Part shown: piece by piece, positions 10,322 through 20,834 of the stretch
Numbering within the stretch: position 1 is the first letter of the stretch
Layout of the letters: each line of letters begins with the position of its first letter
From: a virus
IMG/VR virus record: IMGVR_UViG_3300049215_000015
Coordinates: 1 to 44,894 of that record
Reading direction: 5' to 3' (one strand)
DNA length: 44,894 nt
Translations under genes and position numbers: made by a program
The notes under the pieces: model-generated
Database searches by the model: none
Seen by the model: the letters and a program-made list of their open reading frames with translations, nothing else
Told to the model about the DNA's origin: nothing

Positions 10322-12586
10322 TTATTCAGATTGAATACTAGTAAGATATTTATTTAAATCTTGAGCTAAATCAGCTTCACTTAATTTATTTTTAAATAAA
10401 GGAAGTTCTGATTTTCCATCTGCTGATGGAATAGTAGCAGTAAAATAACCTTGATTATCTTTATGAACTCTAACATTTAGAGGATAAGAAACTCCTTTCT
10501 TATTATCTAAATCCATTTTATTAACCTGTATTTCTTTACTTCCTCCGTTTTCTATATCAGATATATCATGTAATATAGATTTTTTATAAGGTTCAGTTAA
10601 ATCTTTAAGATATTGTTGTACTTCTGGAATATCAGTATGGTCTTTCAAACCAGAAGCTAATACTCCATCTAAATTAGTTTTATCTAATCTAAGTATATAA
10701 TCTTTTCCATTTAATTTAACCTTTATAGAAGTACCATTATCATTAAATGCTGATACTCTATCTCCAAATAAATCAGAAGGAGATTTACCATTTTGTATAT
10801 CCTTCTGAACTTTATTTAAAGCTTTTCTATCTATTTGTCCATCTGAAGTATTATATAATTTAATTTTATCAGGATTATCTTTTACATATGCATAAACTCC
10901 TTTCCTAACTCCAGCTAAATCTCCAGTTAATTGTATTCCTTTATATTGAGTACTTAAAGATTGTTTATTTTGTTGTAGCCATTTATCTTTAGCATCTGTA
11001 AATCTAGATTGCATTTTATCAAATTTGCTCCATAATAAATAATCATTATATTGAGGAGTATTTTTAAGAGCATTTTTATCTGCATCACTAATCTCTTGGC
11101 TAACCATCATATCATTTATATCATCAAAATTATTTTTTACTTTATTAAGATATTGAGGGTCACTTCTTAATTTACTAAAATTATAAATATCACTATTAGT
11201 ATATTGATAATTCTTTTGTATATCTTTATAAGCAGAAGTTTCTGCTCTATTACTTAATTGCTGTAAATTATATAATTCAGCTTTAGTATAAGTTTCAGTA
11301 GATTTATCTCCTTCAGTTTGAGCTTTTGTTAATTGGTTTTGTAATCCAACCCAATTATTATTTATATCTTCTGTAGTCAAAGATTTACTTCCTTTATCTA
11401 AAATATCTCCTACTATAGTATTATTATAACTACCTTGTAATAATCCATATACATCTCCATTTTCAACATTATCTATTAATTGCTTTCTTTCAGGAGTTGG
11501 ATTAGTAGCTTGTTGTTCATATAACTTTTGTAAGAATTTTTTATCTTGTTCTTTCTTATTATCTTCATCATCTTCTAAATCATCTGCTCTCTTTAAATCA
11601 TGTCCATATTTAGTAGCTTGTAGTTGATGTTGGAATTTAAGTCCTTCCATTGCATATGGATTCTCTGCATCTATCTTATGAGATTTCTCTTCTTCTGTAA
11701 ATGCATATTTTCTAGCACTAGCAGCTAAACTCTTTTGTATTTCATATGGTAATTGACTTATTCCACTTCCATTTAATAAGTCATAATAACCACTTACAGT
11801 AGTTCCATCTGACTTAGTTAATAATTCTTGAGGTTGACTATATTCTCCTAATCTGACTCCTGTTCTTATTTCATCATGTAATTTAGTATCTGCTAAAGCT
11901 TTATTAGTAGCTATATTAACTAATTCAGAATAAGGAACTGTTTTAACTCCATTTTCATCTGTATATCTCCACATTGAGTTTACTCCACTTCCACTTACTT
12001 TATATGAACTAGCTTTAACATCACTTAGATATTTATCAAATATATCACTTACATTCACATCATCTGGTAAATCTTCTGGTTGAAATCTATTATAGTTTCC
12101 AGTATTAGGGTCATATTGTACTCCTTTATCTTGAGAGAGAGCTAATGATTTGGCTCTTTGAAATCTTGAAGGACTTAATTTACCAGCATTAACTTTATCT
12201 TGCATCCTTTTATTCCAATCAATATATCCATTAGCTCTTTCTTCTATAGCAGCTATTCTACCAGATGTCATATCTTGTTGAATATCTCTGGTAACTTGTC
12301 TTACATATGGTAGTTGTTTTCTGTAATCAGCAGGATTTTTAGATATAGTATTAGTTATATCATCTATCCTAGATTGATATTGATTTTGTAATTCTTTAAC
12401 ATCTTGTGCATCATTAGGAATGTGTTTAATAGTAGTTAAAGCATTACCTAATAAATCAGTCTTTTGTATAGTATTATCTATATTATTATCAGCAGTCTCA
12501 ATAACCTTCATCATTAGGTTAGTTGGAGCTTGATACATATAATCTACATCATTAATTGGTGTAGCTGATTGAAAATATTGCCCCAT
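10322..12586 (-). CDS. Capsid cargo / DNA-ejection protein candidate
   Basis: A 754-residue, hydrophilic, almost entirely alpha-helical protein rich in Asn, Gln, Asp and Lys. There is no signal peptide and no clear membrane segment. The N-terminus (MGQYFQSATPINDVDYMYQ) and the following helical repeat-like region (ELQNQYQSRIDDITNTI) resemble proteins found between the muzzle and the giant polymerase in crAss-like phages. A highly charged stretch of Asp, Glu and Lys lies near residues 330-350 and is probably a coiled coil. It starts one base after the stop of the 548-residue gene (TAATATG), and its stop touches the ATG of the giant polymerase gene, so the three are surely co-translated. By position it is likely packaged inside the head and ejected with the DNA. 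This is inference from gene order and composition; no catalytic motif is visible. Confidence 0.65.
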   Translation of the reverse strand: MGQYFQSATPINDVDYMYQAPTNLMMKVIETADNNIDNTIQKTDLLGNALTTIKHIPNDAQDVKELQNQYQSRIDDITNTISKNPADYRKQLPYVRQVTRDIQQDMTSGRIAAIEERANGYIDWNKRMQDKVNAGKLSPSRFQRAKSLALSQDKGVQYDPNTGNYNRFQPEDLPDDVNVSDIFDKYLSDVKASSYKVSGSGVNSMWRYTDENGVKTVPYSELVNIATNKALADTKLHDEIRTGVRLGEYSQPQELLTKSDGTTVSGYYDLLNGSGISQLPYEIQKSLAASARKYAFTEEEKSHKIDAENPYAMEGLKFQHQLQATKYGHDLKRADDLEDDEDNKKEQDKKFLQKLYEQQATNPTPERKQLIDNVENGDVYGLLQGSYNNTIVGDILDKGSKSLTTEDINNNWVGLQNQLTKAQTEGDKSTETYTKAELYNLQQLSNRAETSAYKDIQKNYQYTNSDIYNFSKLRSDPQYLNKVKNNFDDINDMMVSQEISDADKNALKNTPQYNDYLLWSKFDKMQSRFTDAKDKWLQQNKQSLSTQYKGIQLTGDLAGVRKGVYAYVKDNPDKIKLYNTSDGQIDRKALNKVQKDIQNGKSPSDLFGDRVSAFNDNGTSIKVKLNGKDYILRLDKTNLDGVLASGLKDHTDIPEVQQYLKDLTEPYKKSILHDISDIENGGSKEIQVNKMDLDNKKGVSYPLNVRVHKDNQGYFTATIPSADGKSELPLFKNKLSEADLAQDLNKYLTSIQSE

Positions 12587-12587
12587 A

Positions 12588-14234
12588 TTATGAATTACTT
12601 AAAATTGGTCTTCCGTTTTTATCATAACTAATACCTAATCCGTATTTACTTAATTGAGGTAAAAGAGCTAATACATCATCACTTTGTTTTTGAGTATTAA
12701 AATCTTTACCTAATGTTTGAAAACTATGTCCAGCATTAGCCAAGTTACTAGATAAATTACTATAGTAATTATCTATATTTCTTTGATTAATTTGGTCTAT
12801 AGCTGTAGAAGCATTATCCCTATATAAATCTCTAGAAACACTATAATCAGCTTTTTCTTTTAATAACCTAGATATATTACCTGCATAGTCACTATAAGAT
12901 TTAGTTAATGCTTTATTAGTTTCAAGTCCTACAGCAGTATTAGAAGCTCTAGCTATATTAATACTTTGAGAGCCTTGATTATTTCTATTTATAGCAGCTA
13001 TATTATTTGAGTAAATATCATCTAATTCATTATTTCTAGCTTTCTGATAAGTACCTATAGAAGTATCCATTTCATCTAATGCTCTACTAGCAAAATCATT
13101 ATACCTATTCATAGTAGGTAAAGTAGCTTTTCTATCAGCTTTAGTTACAAGTATAGGAGCTATTGCATTAAATAATGTTCCAGCCATTCCTAACATATTA
13201 CCTGTAGTAAATGGAGTTTTAGGATTAAAATTATTTACACTTCCTAAATCTCCCATAGAACTGTTAGGAACATTAACTCCAGTCATAGGTGTAGGAGCTA
13301 CTCCATCATCAAATAATCCATTACTTCCTATTGGTAAAGTACCAACATCATCTGTTCCATATGCTAACTTAGGAGCATTACCAGCACTTTGAGGGTCAAC
13401 ATTAGAAGGATTACTTGATGTATTTTTATTAGTAGCTTGTTTTCTTGCAGCTAATCTTTGAGCAACTTGTTGTAATATCATATCATGTTGCTCTTCATCT
13501 GCATTTATTTCTTTAATTCTACTTAGACTTGCTTTTGTTAATTTATCTAATGGTCTTTTATCTAATATCTTCTGTAATTTAGCTTCTGCTCTTTCTCTAG
13601 ATTTCTTTCTTTCAGCCATTGTTTTACCATCTACTGATAATCTATCACTATATACAGAAGTGCCTTGTGGAAGATTTACATCTATTCCTCCTTGTTCATG
13701 TGAAGCACCATTAAACTGCATTACTTGTCCATTTGGAGTTTCAGCAGCTTCACCTCCTTCAACTTCTACAGGAACATTTCCTCCTAGAGCATATACCATA
13801 CCACCTAATGCTTTTTTAGATTTACTTCTATAAGCATTAACATATGCAGTTAATTCTTGTTGAGCATTAGCATTTCCTTGTTTAGCTAAATTAGCTAATT
13901 GATAAGTATAATCTAATAAACCATGAGGGTCTGTTTTCATTTTATTCAAAGCCCAATTATAATTTTGTTGATATTGTATTTGTGGAAGTTTATCTATACC
14001 AGTATTATTTTCAGGAAAAAATCCTTCTTGTAATACTGGAACTTTACCTCCATCTCCATATTTCTTTCTTTTATGACCAAAATTCTTAGCAAAATTAGCC
14101 ATTTTAATTACACTTGCAGGATATTCTCCTTTATGTGACATTACATGACTTGCTGCTGTACTAACAGACATATGATGCTTTTTTGCCCATCTAGAAAAGC
14201 GACCACGATGACTAGGTTTTATCTTTATACTCAT
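12588..14234 (-). CDS. Capsid cargo protein of crAss-like phages
   Basis: A 548-residue protein with a recognisable three-part plan. The basic N-terminus (residues 5-53, containing SRWAKKHHMSVSTAASHV and KMANFAKNFG) is a small Arg/Lys/His-rich helical domain that could bind DNA. A compact domain follows, with EVEGGEAAETPNG (157-169) and FNGASHEQGGIDVNLP (174-189) and then a charged helix (KTMAERKKSRERAEAK). The C-terminal half has a short hydrophobic helix (GNMLGMAGTLFNAIAPILV, about 343-361) followed by long helices. I recognise this arrangement from the protein encoded just after the muzzle in crAss-like phages, where the position is occupied by an abundant protein packed in the capsid. The 122-bp gap upstream carries a TATATTTA element on the minus strand that resembles a Bacteroidota -7 box, without a convincing -33 box. 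Confidence 0.75.
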   Translation of the reverse strand: MSIKIKPSHRGRFSRWAKKHHMSVSTAASHVMSHKGEYPASVIKMANFAKNFGHKRKKYGDGGKVPVLQEGFFPENNTGIDKLPQIQYQQNYNWALNKMKTDPHGLLDYTYQLANLAKQGNANAQQELTAYVNAYRSKSKKALGGMVYALGGNVPVEVEGGEAAETPNGQVMQFNGASHEQGGIDVNLPQGTSVYSDRLSVDGKTMAERKKSRERAEAKLQKILDKRPLDKLTKASLSRIKEINADEEQHDMILQQVAQRLAARKQATNKNTSSNPSNVDPQSAGNAPKLAYGTDDVGTLPIGSNGLFDDGVAPTPMTGVNVPNSSMGDLGSVNNFNPKTPFTTGNMLGMAGTLFNAIAPILVTKADRKATLPTMNRYNDFASRALDEMDTSIGTYQKARNNELDDIYSNNIAAINRNNQGSQSINIARASNTAVGLETNKALTKSYSDYAGNISRLLKEKADYSVSRDLYRDNASTAIDQINQRNIDNYYSNLSSNLANAGHSFQTLGKDFNTQKQSDDVLALLPQLSKYGLGISYDKNGRPILSNS

Positions 14235-14356
14235 CTTCTTTAGTATTTATAGAGTTATCTAAAAGAAAGAATATTATTAAACGTAAATATAATAAATAAA
14301 ATCGAGATTCAGATAAAATTTAACAAGTATTAATTTAAATAATAAGTTATTAATAT

Positions 14357-17300
14357 TTATCTGTAGGATTCTTTAGAAAGGTCTTTAGAGTAGTTAATCA
14401 CTAAATTAACATTATTAAAATAAGGACTTGTAGTATTATCTAACTTAAATCTCATTATTAAGAACTTATCCATCATAGATTCAAGTTGTGTCCAGTCTTT
14501 AGTAAAACTTATTAATGGATTAGGATTTACTATTGTATTATCATTTATAACTTTATCTATAAAATAATTAGTATAAATATCTGTCCAATAAGAACTAAAC
14601 ATAGGTTTAGTATAATCAATTATATAATCTCTAATATCATTTAAATTCCAATTTCTTTCTTTTCTTGTTGTATATATATTACCAACAGGATTTAAAGTTT
14701 GTTGAAGCATATATGTACTATCAGCCATATCATCTTTAATTATTATAACCTGTTCTCCTGAATTTTGTCTAGAGTTATAAAACATTACTTTGTTAAAAAA
14801 TAAATCATTTATATCTCTAAAATTTAAACCTGAAGGGTCAAATAATTTAGCTATTAATTCAATAGATACATCATCCCAAATTCTAGTTTCTAAAGGATTA
14901 TTAACATTTACTAATTCTAATATAAATGGATATACTACATTATCATATTTACAATATCCTTGAGCAGTATTATTATAACTAATTATATTATGTTTAAGAA
15001 ATCTAGTATTAATTCCATTTTTACTACTACCTTGATTAACTGAATAAAATCCTTCTGGAGAAAATAAATAAGTATTTGGTAGATAACTATGAAATCCTAT
15101 CCATTTATTATTATCTAAATCAAAACTCATTGTCCATGAATGATTCTCAAATATAGTAGGAGTATTAGGTAAAGAAGGAAGTACATAATCTAAATCTTCA
15201 AAATCAATTAAATCTATAGTACTAGTATCACTTCCTGTCTGTATATAAAATAAATTATTATCAAGATTATATCCTACTTGATGTTTAGCCATTGTAGGAA
15301 ATCCACTATTACCATGAAATGATATAAATGGAATACTACCTCCTTGGTCTATATAAGCATTTGCTAATTTATAGTCTTTCTTTGTTATTATTATTCTATT
15401 ATATCTGTTATCATAAGTAGCAGTAAATCCTATTCCATGTGTACTAAACGGATTATTAGTAAAAGGATATTCAATTCCAATCAATGCTCTTAACTCATTT
15501 ACTAATGTATATGGTATATTATTTTTAAAGAAAGTAGCATTTCCAAATTGAGGAGAAGTTAAATTGACTAATTGTTCGCCATCAAATAAATATATAGCTC
15601 TTTCATTTTCAGCTATAAATACAACTCCATCTTTAGCTCTTATAGTTCCCCATTTAGAATTAGTACCAGCATTAGCAATAGTATCTTGTTTAACTAATAC
15701 TGGAGGAACTGAAAAGAACTCACCTGTTCCTAAGAATGATATTACATCATCTGTAGCTCTTTCTTGATATACTCTAGGTAAATGCCATAATCCTCTTCTA
15801 CAATGAACATATAAGTTAGCCTTTATTCTAAATAAATCTGTTATCTCTCCTCTTTCTCCTTCTACATCTTTATAATTATTTGGTAAAAATATAAAATAAT
15901 TATCTGATAATTCTTCTTGAAAAGATTGTTCAGACCAAAATACTCTTGTTGGAAATTGATTTTCAGGATTACAACAGTTATATCCTATTGGTAAAAAGTA
16001 ATATTGTTTTTCTTTTTGTCTTCTGTAATAATCTAAATTACAATCATAAAATTCAGCCATTGGATAACCTCTATATAATCTACCACTTCCTCCAGTACTA
16101 ATAGATTCACTATCTAATGCTGTAAACTTTTCAGTAAGATAATTATCAAAAGCATTTGCTCCAAATGCTCCTAAAACTGAAGATATACTATTTATTCCTG
16201 AAGGAGCATTTACAAAATCACTTCCTGTTGCAGTTATACCTGCTCTAAGTCCTAATGGTACTTGACTTTCAATATATATATTATTAAGTATTCCAGAGAA
16301 CCATCTAATAGTATCTGAATTTAAACTACTAAATGAACAAGTCATTGCAAGACCAGTATCTTTAATAGCATCATGTAAACCATTATTATAATCTACATTT
16401 ATCATCTGTTGTAGATTCTCATTCTTTATACCAGCTTGTACTAATGAAACTCCAGCAGCAATAGCCATACTAGTTAATACAGTAAGGGCTGTAGCTCCTA
16501 ATTCAGCAGATATAGCTTGACCAACTCCAGGAACTACATTTACAACTACAGCAGCAACTAGTAATACAACTCCTGCTACAAGTTCCCAAAAAGCTTTAGT
16601 AGCTGCTGCTCTATTAGCAGGACTGCCTATTTGAGTATCTGAAAAACAAGAGCTAGTCAAATTAGTACATGAAATATAAGTATCTCCTCCAAATACTTTT
16701 ATACCATTTAATGTACTAGTTCCATTAAACATTACTGGATTAGCATGTTCTCTATAATAAGTTCTATTAGCAAAATTAGAATAAGCATTTGTTAATCCTG
16801 ATTCTAATGTAACTATTAATACTCTTCCTAACTGAGAATCATCAGCAGCACTAGAAGACCTACTACCATCAGGGTCATAATATAGAAATGCTGGTAATGG
16901 AGAAGTATATTGTATTATTCCTATCTTATTATCTCCTGAAGCATTATAATAGACATTACCTGCATCTGTTATAGATGAAGCTGCATCTAAATAAATAAGT
17001 TTAGTAAAATCAGGTAAATCAGTCATTGAAGGGTCATAAGCATATCCTAGAACAGAAGATTTCCATCCTATAAACATATCATATGGAACTCCATTTGAAG
17101 CTTGATAAGTACTACCAACTTGTATTTTTGGAACATAAGTTCCTAAATCTCCTACTCCTGTTAAAGTAAGTAATGCTTGAATCCCATTTCTATATCCAGT
17201 TGACCAACTTCCACTTCCAGAAGCTAATATAGCAGCATTAGTAGCAGATTGATAAGTAGTAGCTCCATATTTATAATAAGCTTGTATCTTTAAATTCTTA

Positions 17301-19471
17301 GGTTGTAATCTCTTATTATTATAAGCAAATTCAGGATACCATAGATATGCTCCTATAGTTGATTCAACCATATTTTGAGTATATCCACTTGGTTTATCAG
17401 ATAAATAAATAAAAGGATAAAATTCAGGATAAAATTGATTAAACACATGATATTCAGTACTTCCTCCTCCAATTATATTTCTAGTCATCATTCCTGATAT
17501 ACCATTATCTAAAACTAGTTTATCATTATCTGTTCTTTCAATTCTAGTAATATAAAATCCTATAGCATCTGGAGGAGCTATAATATTATCAAATTTTAAT
17601 CCGTATAAATTAGAACTAACTGCATTATTAACAGTAGCTACAGTAACAGTATTCTTTGAACCAATAGTTATTACAAATGTATCTGAACCAAGTATAGGAG
17701 TTTGATATTGTGCTAATTCACAATCAGGGTCTAATTGTATATATGCTCCACTAAAATAAGTAACTAAATCATCTATATCATCATATATAAGTATAGCATT
17801 ACCCATTACATCTTGAGTAATTTGTACATCTGTTGTAAATATATTAGGTGAATTTGAAGGTTTGTATCTGAAAGTAGCATTTATTACCAAAGGTCTTCCA
17901 GCACCATCTACAGGAAATGTATGTCCACTATTTAATGTAACAGTTAATGATATATTGTATTTATTTATATTTACTGTACCTGCATTTTGTATTAATGGAT
18001 TAGTACTATTATCTCTATAAGGAAACTTATGTTGTCTTATTTTCTTTCCACTTAAAGGATTACCTTGCCAATCATTTCCCCAAAAATTATTAGCTCCATT
18101 ACAAGAATATATATCAGCATAAGCATTATCACATTCATATAGTTCCATTCCTGTAGTATTATCAGGAGAACCCGGAATATGAAATGAAGGACTTAAAGAC
18201 ATATCTTTCATTAAATATTGTATTCCAAGACTATAAGCTTCTCCCGGCATATATTCAATGAAAAGAAAACCACTATTTAGATTTTTTATATTAGCAGAAT
18301 CATATTGACTATTAACTATTTCAGTTCTAGTTGTTAAACTAGTTTTTATCTGACTAGCATATTGTTGATAATTACACCAATTATATTTAGTATCTTGAGC
18401 ATTTGCAAGTATAAGTCTATTCTCTAATTGCTCTATATGTTTAGGAGCAAGAATTATATTTTTATCAATACTAATATCAGCTAAAGGAATTTGTATTAAT
18501 TGTGCATCATTACCTCTATAAATATAAGAAGATGAATTTATAGATATTGGGTCAGAACCATATACTTTAGTAGGAAATCCATCTCCACTTATTGCTTGAA
18601 TAATTGCTATTCTATAATAAGGAAAATTATTATCTAAATTACCTACATTAATTTTTAAAGCTTTATTAGTTTCTCTAAAATTTTGAGCATCATTAGTTAT
18701 ATATCTACTACCTCTAATATTACTAAATGTATTTTGACTATTATCATTATATATTTTAGTAACTCCTGATACTGTTATCCAATTTGTAGGATTTAAATCC
18801 TCGTCCAAATATTGAATTGCAAAATTATAACTACCTGATTTAATAGTTCCTCCATCTTGTTCAGATATAGATTCAAAGAAAGGAACTCTAGTATATGTTT
18901 TTATTAATTCAAAAGATTGTATATTCCATTTAACTCCACTAAAAGCTGGACTTCTAGTTCCAGATAACCATACTTTATATGCACTTGTATAATAATTTTG
19001 TTGTTTATCTATATTAAACTGTCTAGCATTATGAAGTCCATCTACCCAATATACTACTATTTCATTACCTCTTCTAACTCTATAAGTAGCATCTATAGGA
19101 TAATCTTGACTAAATCCTAAATTATTACTTCCATTAGGAGTATTTACTAATACTGTATATGTATCTGAACTATCTAATAGTCCTATTTCACTACTACTAT
19201 CATTTAAATTAGTACTCCATACTATAATACCTCTTTCTCCTATATATAAATGTCCTATTACTTTATATCCATTACCACTATTTAAAGTAGCTACTTGTAC
19301 ATTTGATTCTTCATTTGATACAAAATTTCTATCTCCTTGTACTGTTTGAGTAATACCATTCAATAAAAATCTATAAGTACCTTCTGGTTGGTCAACAGGA
19401 GAATTATCTGTATGTAATCCAGAGTAAGGTCTTTGTATATAAATATCTTTGTTTTGATTATTAGTTGGCAT
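14357..19471 (-). CDS. Tail stabilisation / muzzle protein (P22 gp10-like)
   Basis: A 1704-residue protein beginning MPTNNQNKDIYIQRPYSGLH, the typical start of the crAss-like tail stabilisation protein, which forms the distal muzzle of the short tail. The bulk is beta-rich with many Tyr, Asn, Ser and Gly, as expected for a beta-propeller/tail needle-type tube. An unusual hydrophobic insertion spans residues 962-1014 (WELVAGVVLLVAAVVV through SMAIAAGVSLVQAG), two adjacent hydrophobic helices in an otherwise soluble protein. The ATG overlaps the stop of the tail tubular gene by one base (TAATG), so translation is coupled. It lies between the ring protein and the cargo genes, the conserved order of this phage group. 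Identification is by family resemblance and order, and confidence is high; the role of the insertion is unknown. Confidence 0.85.
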   Translation of the reverse strand: MPTNNQNKDIYIQRPYSGLHTDNSPVDQPEGTYRFLLNGITQTVQGDRNFVSNEESNVQVATLNSGNGYKVIGHLYIGERGIIVWSTNLNDSSSEIGLLDSSDTYTVLVNTPNGSNNLGFSQDYPIDATYRVRRGNEIVVYWVDGLHNARQFNIDKQQNYYTSAYKVWLSGTRSPAFSGVKWNIQSFELIKTYTRVPFFESISEQDGGTIKSGSYNFAIQYLDEDLNPTNWITVSGVTKIYNDNSQNTFSNIRGSRYITNDAQNFRETNKALKINVGNLDNNFPYYRIAIIQAISGDGFPTKVYGSDPISINSSSYIYRGNDAQLIQIPLADISIDKNIILAPKHIEQLENRLILANAQDTKYNWCNYQQYASQIKTSLTTRTEIVNSQYDSANIKNLNSGFLFIEYMPGEAYSLGIQYLMKDMSLSPSFHIPGSPDNTTGMELYECDNAYADIYSCNGANNFWGNDWQGNPLSGKKIRQHKFPYRDNSTNPLIQNAGTVNINKYNISLTVTLNSGHTFPVDGAGRPLVINATFRYKPSNSPNIFTTDVQITQDVMGNAILIYDDIDDLVTYFSGAYIQLDPDCELAQYQTPILGSDTFVITIGSKNTVTVATVNNAVSSNLYGLKFDNIIAPPDAIGFYITRIERTDNDKLVLDNGISGMMTRNIIGGGSTEYHVFNQFYPEFYPFIYLSDKPSGYTQNMVESTIGAYLWYPEFAYNNKRLQPKNLKIQAYYKYGATTYQSATNAAILASGSGSWSTGYRNGIQALLTLTGVGDLGTYVPKIQVGSTYQASNGVPYDMFIGWKSSVLGYAYDPSMTDLPDFTKLIYLDAASSITDAGNVYYNASGDNKIGIIQYTSPLPAFLYYDPDGSRSSSAADDSQLGRVLIVTLESGLTNAYSNFANRTYYREHANPVMFNGTSTLNGIKVFGGDTYISCTNLTSSCFSDTQIGSPANRAAATKAFWELVAGVVLLVAAVVVNVVPGVGQAISAELGATALTVLTSMAIAAGVSLVQAGIKNENLQQMINVDYNNGLHDAIKDTGLAMTCSFSSLNSDTIRWFSGILNNIYIESQVPLGLRAGITATGSDFVNAPSGINSISSVLGAFGANAFDNYLTEKFTALDSESISTGGSGRLYRGYPMAEFYDCNLDYYRRQKEKQYYFLPIGYNCCNPENQFPTRVFWSEQSFQEELSDNYFIFLPNNYKDVEGERGEITDLFRIKANLYVHCRRGLWHLPRVYQERATDDVISFLGTGEFFSVPPVLVKQDTIANAGTNSKWGTIRAKDGVVFIAENERAIYLFDGEQLVNLTSPQFGNATFFKNNIPYTLVNELRALIGIEYPFTNNPFSTHGIGFTATYDNRYNRIIITKKDYKLANAYIDQGGSIPFISFHGNSGFPTMAKHQVGYNLDNNLFYIQTGSDTSTIDLIDFEDLDYVLPSLPNTPTIFENHSWTMSFDLDNNKWIGFHSYLPNTYLFSPEGFYSVNQGSSKNGINTRFLKHNIISYNNTAQGYCKYDNVVYPFILELVNVNNPLETRIWDDVSIELIAKLFDPSGLNFRDINDLFFNKVMFYNSRQNSGEQVIIIKDDMADSTYMLQQTLNPVGNIYTTRKERNWNLNDIRDYIIDYTKPMFSSYWTDIYTNYFIDKVINDNTIVNPNPLISFTKDWTQLESMMDKFLIMRFKLDNTTSPYFNNVNLVINYSKDLSKESYR

Positions 19472-20538
19472 TATAAAGTATAAAATTGTCCTCCTCTAAA
19501 TAAACTATAACCATATCCATAAGTATATTTGTTTCTCATATCAGGATTATTAAACCTTTTAGTTTCAGGTCTTCCTAATCTACCAAAGAAACTATAATAA
19601 TCATTACTTCTAGGTATTAAATAATTTCGTTGTTCTAAGAAATTTTGATATTCATCTACTCCTTTAAGCATCATAGTATAATTAGCAGCTTGTTTACACT
19701 TATGATTCCAATCTAATTCTGATTTTAATAATAAAGCTTGACTTCCTTCTCTTTTTTTATAAAATAGCCTTTTTTGCATTTTATAATTAATATATTCAGA
19801 TAAAGCTTCAGTATAATAAATATGGTCTGGAACCAAAGGATAGCCTGTATCTGTATCTAATACTTGTCTTAAATAAGATAGTGCTATTTGTCCATCTCTA
19901 AAACTAAATCTTAATATTTCTCCATTTACTATAGTATATTCATCCATGATTTCTCTATGATATAACATACTAGTATCTTCTCCCCAAAAAACATCTCTAT
20001 TTTTATCAGCTTTACTACTACATACTATACTATTAAAAAAACTATGAGTTGCTAATCTTACTGGAGAAAAACAATTAGTATATATATTCTTTCCTCTCCA
20101 TAAATCATATTCAAATTTTAAATCAAAAAAAGGTCTATAATAAGCTACTTCATAATCTGAAATAGGATTACCATTTTCATCTATAATTACTGGTTTATCT
20201 TTATTTAACTCAATATTACTATTTACATTACTACCATCTTGAAATTTCCATTCAGGACTACTATTTACATCTATAATATCACTTGGACACTTCTTACTAT
20301 CATGGCAATAATTTTTAGCTATCTGAATAATTGCATGAAAACCATTTGGTAATAAACATTGTCCGTTTTTTACTTCAATAAATGATAGAGCTTCTTCATA
20401 TTGTTTAACTGCACCTATTAACTCTAGAGCTTCTCCAATCCACTCTATAGCATCTACTTCAGTTAAATCATTATCAAAGTCTCTAATGTACTTTGATATT
20501 ATTCTATCTATTGAGGTATATTTAGTTTGAGTACTCAT
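19471..20538 (-). CDS. Tail tubular / ring adaptor protein (P22 gp4-like)
   Basis: A 355-residue protein. The N-terminal helical part (TSIDRIISKYIRDFDNDL, then EVDAIEWIGEALELIGAV) is followed by a beta strand and the turn LLPNGFHAI (62-70), a pattern shared by the crAss-like tail tubular protein. Such proteins form a dodecameric ring that extends the portal and docks the muzzle. The C-terminal part has a Tyr/Arg-rich tail (NKYTYGYGYSLFRGG) likely to contact the neighbouring ring. Its ATG overlaps the stop of the 92-residue gene by one base, and its own stop overlaps the muzzle ATG, giving tight stoichiometric coupling. No enzymatic motif is present or expected. The family call rests on the N-terminal pattern and on its place immediately before the muzzle gene. 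Confidence 0.8.
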   Translation of the reverse strand: MSTQTKYTSIDRIISKYIRDFDNDLTEVDAIEWIGEALELIGAVKQYEEALSFIEVKNGQCLLPNGFHAIIQIAKNYCHDSKKCPSDIIDVNSSPEWKFQDGSNVNSNIELNKDKPVIIDENGNPISDYEVAYYRPFFDLKFEYDLWRGKNIYTNCFSPVRLATHSFFNSIVCSSKADKNRDVFWGEDTSMLYHREIMDEYTIVNGEILRFSFRDGQIALSYLRQVLDTDTGYPLVPDHIYYTEALSEYINYKMQKRLFYKKREGSQALLLKSELDWNHKCKQAANYTMMLKGVDEYQNFLEQRNYLIPRSNDYYSFFGRLGRPETKRFNNPDMRNKYTYGYGYSLFRGGQFYTL

Positions 20539-20816
20539 TATTCAAATAAATCAGCTAATTCTTTATCATCTGTTTCTATACTAATAGGGTCATTTTCACT
20601 ATACCATTTTTTACAAGTATAGCAATATTCACAATAGCTATCACTAGCTTTCATTTTATATTTAATGGTCTGATTTTTAACAGTTAAATATCCATTTTCA
20701 ATTTTTTCTATAGTAACTTCAGGAGGACATTCTTCTACTATAATAGCCCCTTTAGGAAGTTCTTTTTTACCTTCTGATTTCTTAGATATAGAAACATTTC
20801 CTTTTATTTCAGACAT
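20538..20816 (-). CDS. Small Cys-motif protein of the tail module
   Basis: A 92-residue protein that I do not recognise by name. It has a Lys/Glu-rich N-terminus, a short predicted beta region (VTIEKIENGYLTVKNQTIKY) and a cysteine cluster YCEYCYTCKKWY (C62, C65, C68) plus C30. The four cysteines could bind one zinc ion; the spacing C-x2-C-x2-C is tighter than a standard zinc ribbon. The C-terminus is acidic (ELADLFE). It sits between the IHF-like gene and the tail tubular gene, overlapping the latter by one base. The position suggests a small structural or assembly factor of the tail, but nothing in the sequence proves it. No signal peptide or membrane segment is present. Confidence 0.7.
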   Translation of the reverse strand: MSEIKGNVSISKKSEGKKELPKGAIIVEECPPEVTIEKIENGYLTVKNQTIKYKMKASDSYCEYCYTCKKWYSENDPISIETDDKELADLFE

Positions 20817-20834
20817 AACTTAAAGTTTTAAATG

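Noticed and set aside
14235-14356. A small gene or tRNA in the gap before the 548-residue cargo gene
   Set aside because: It is 122 bp, AT-rich, with several stops in all frames and no cloverleaf.
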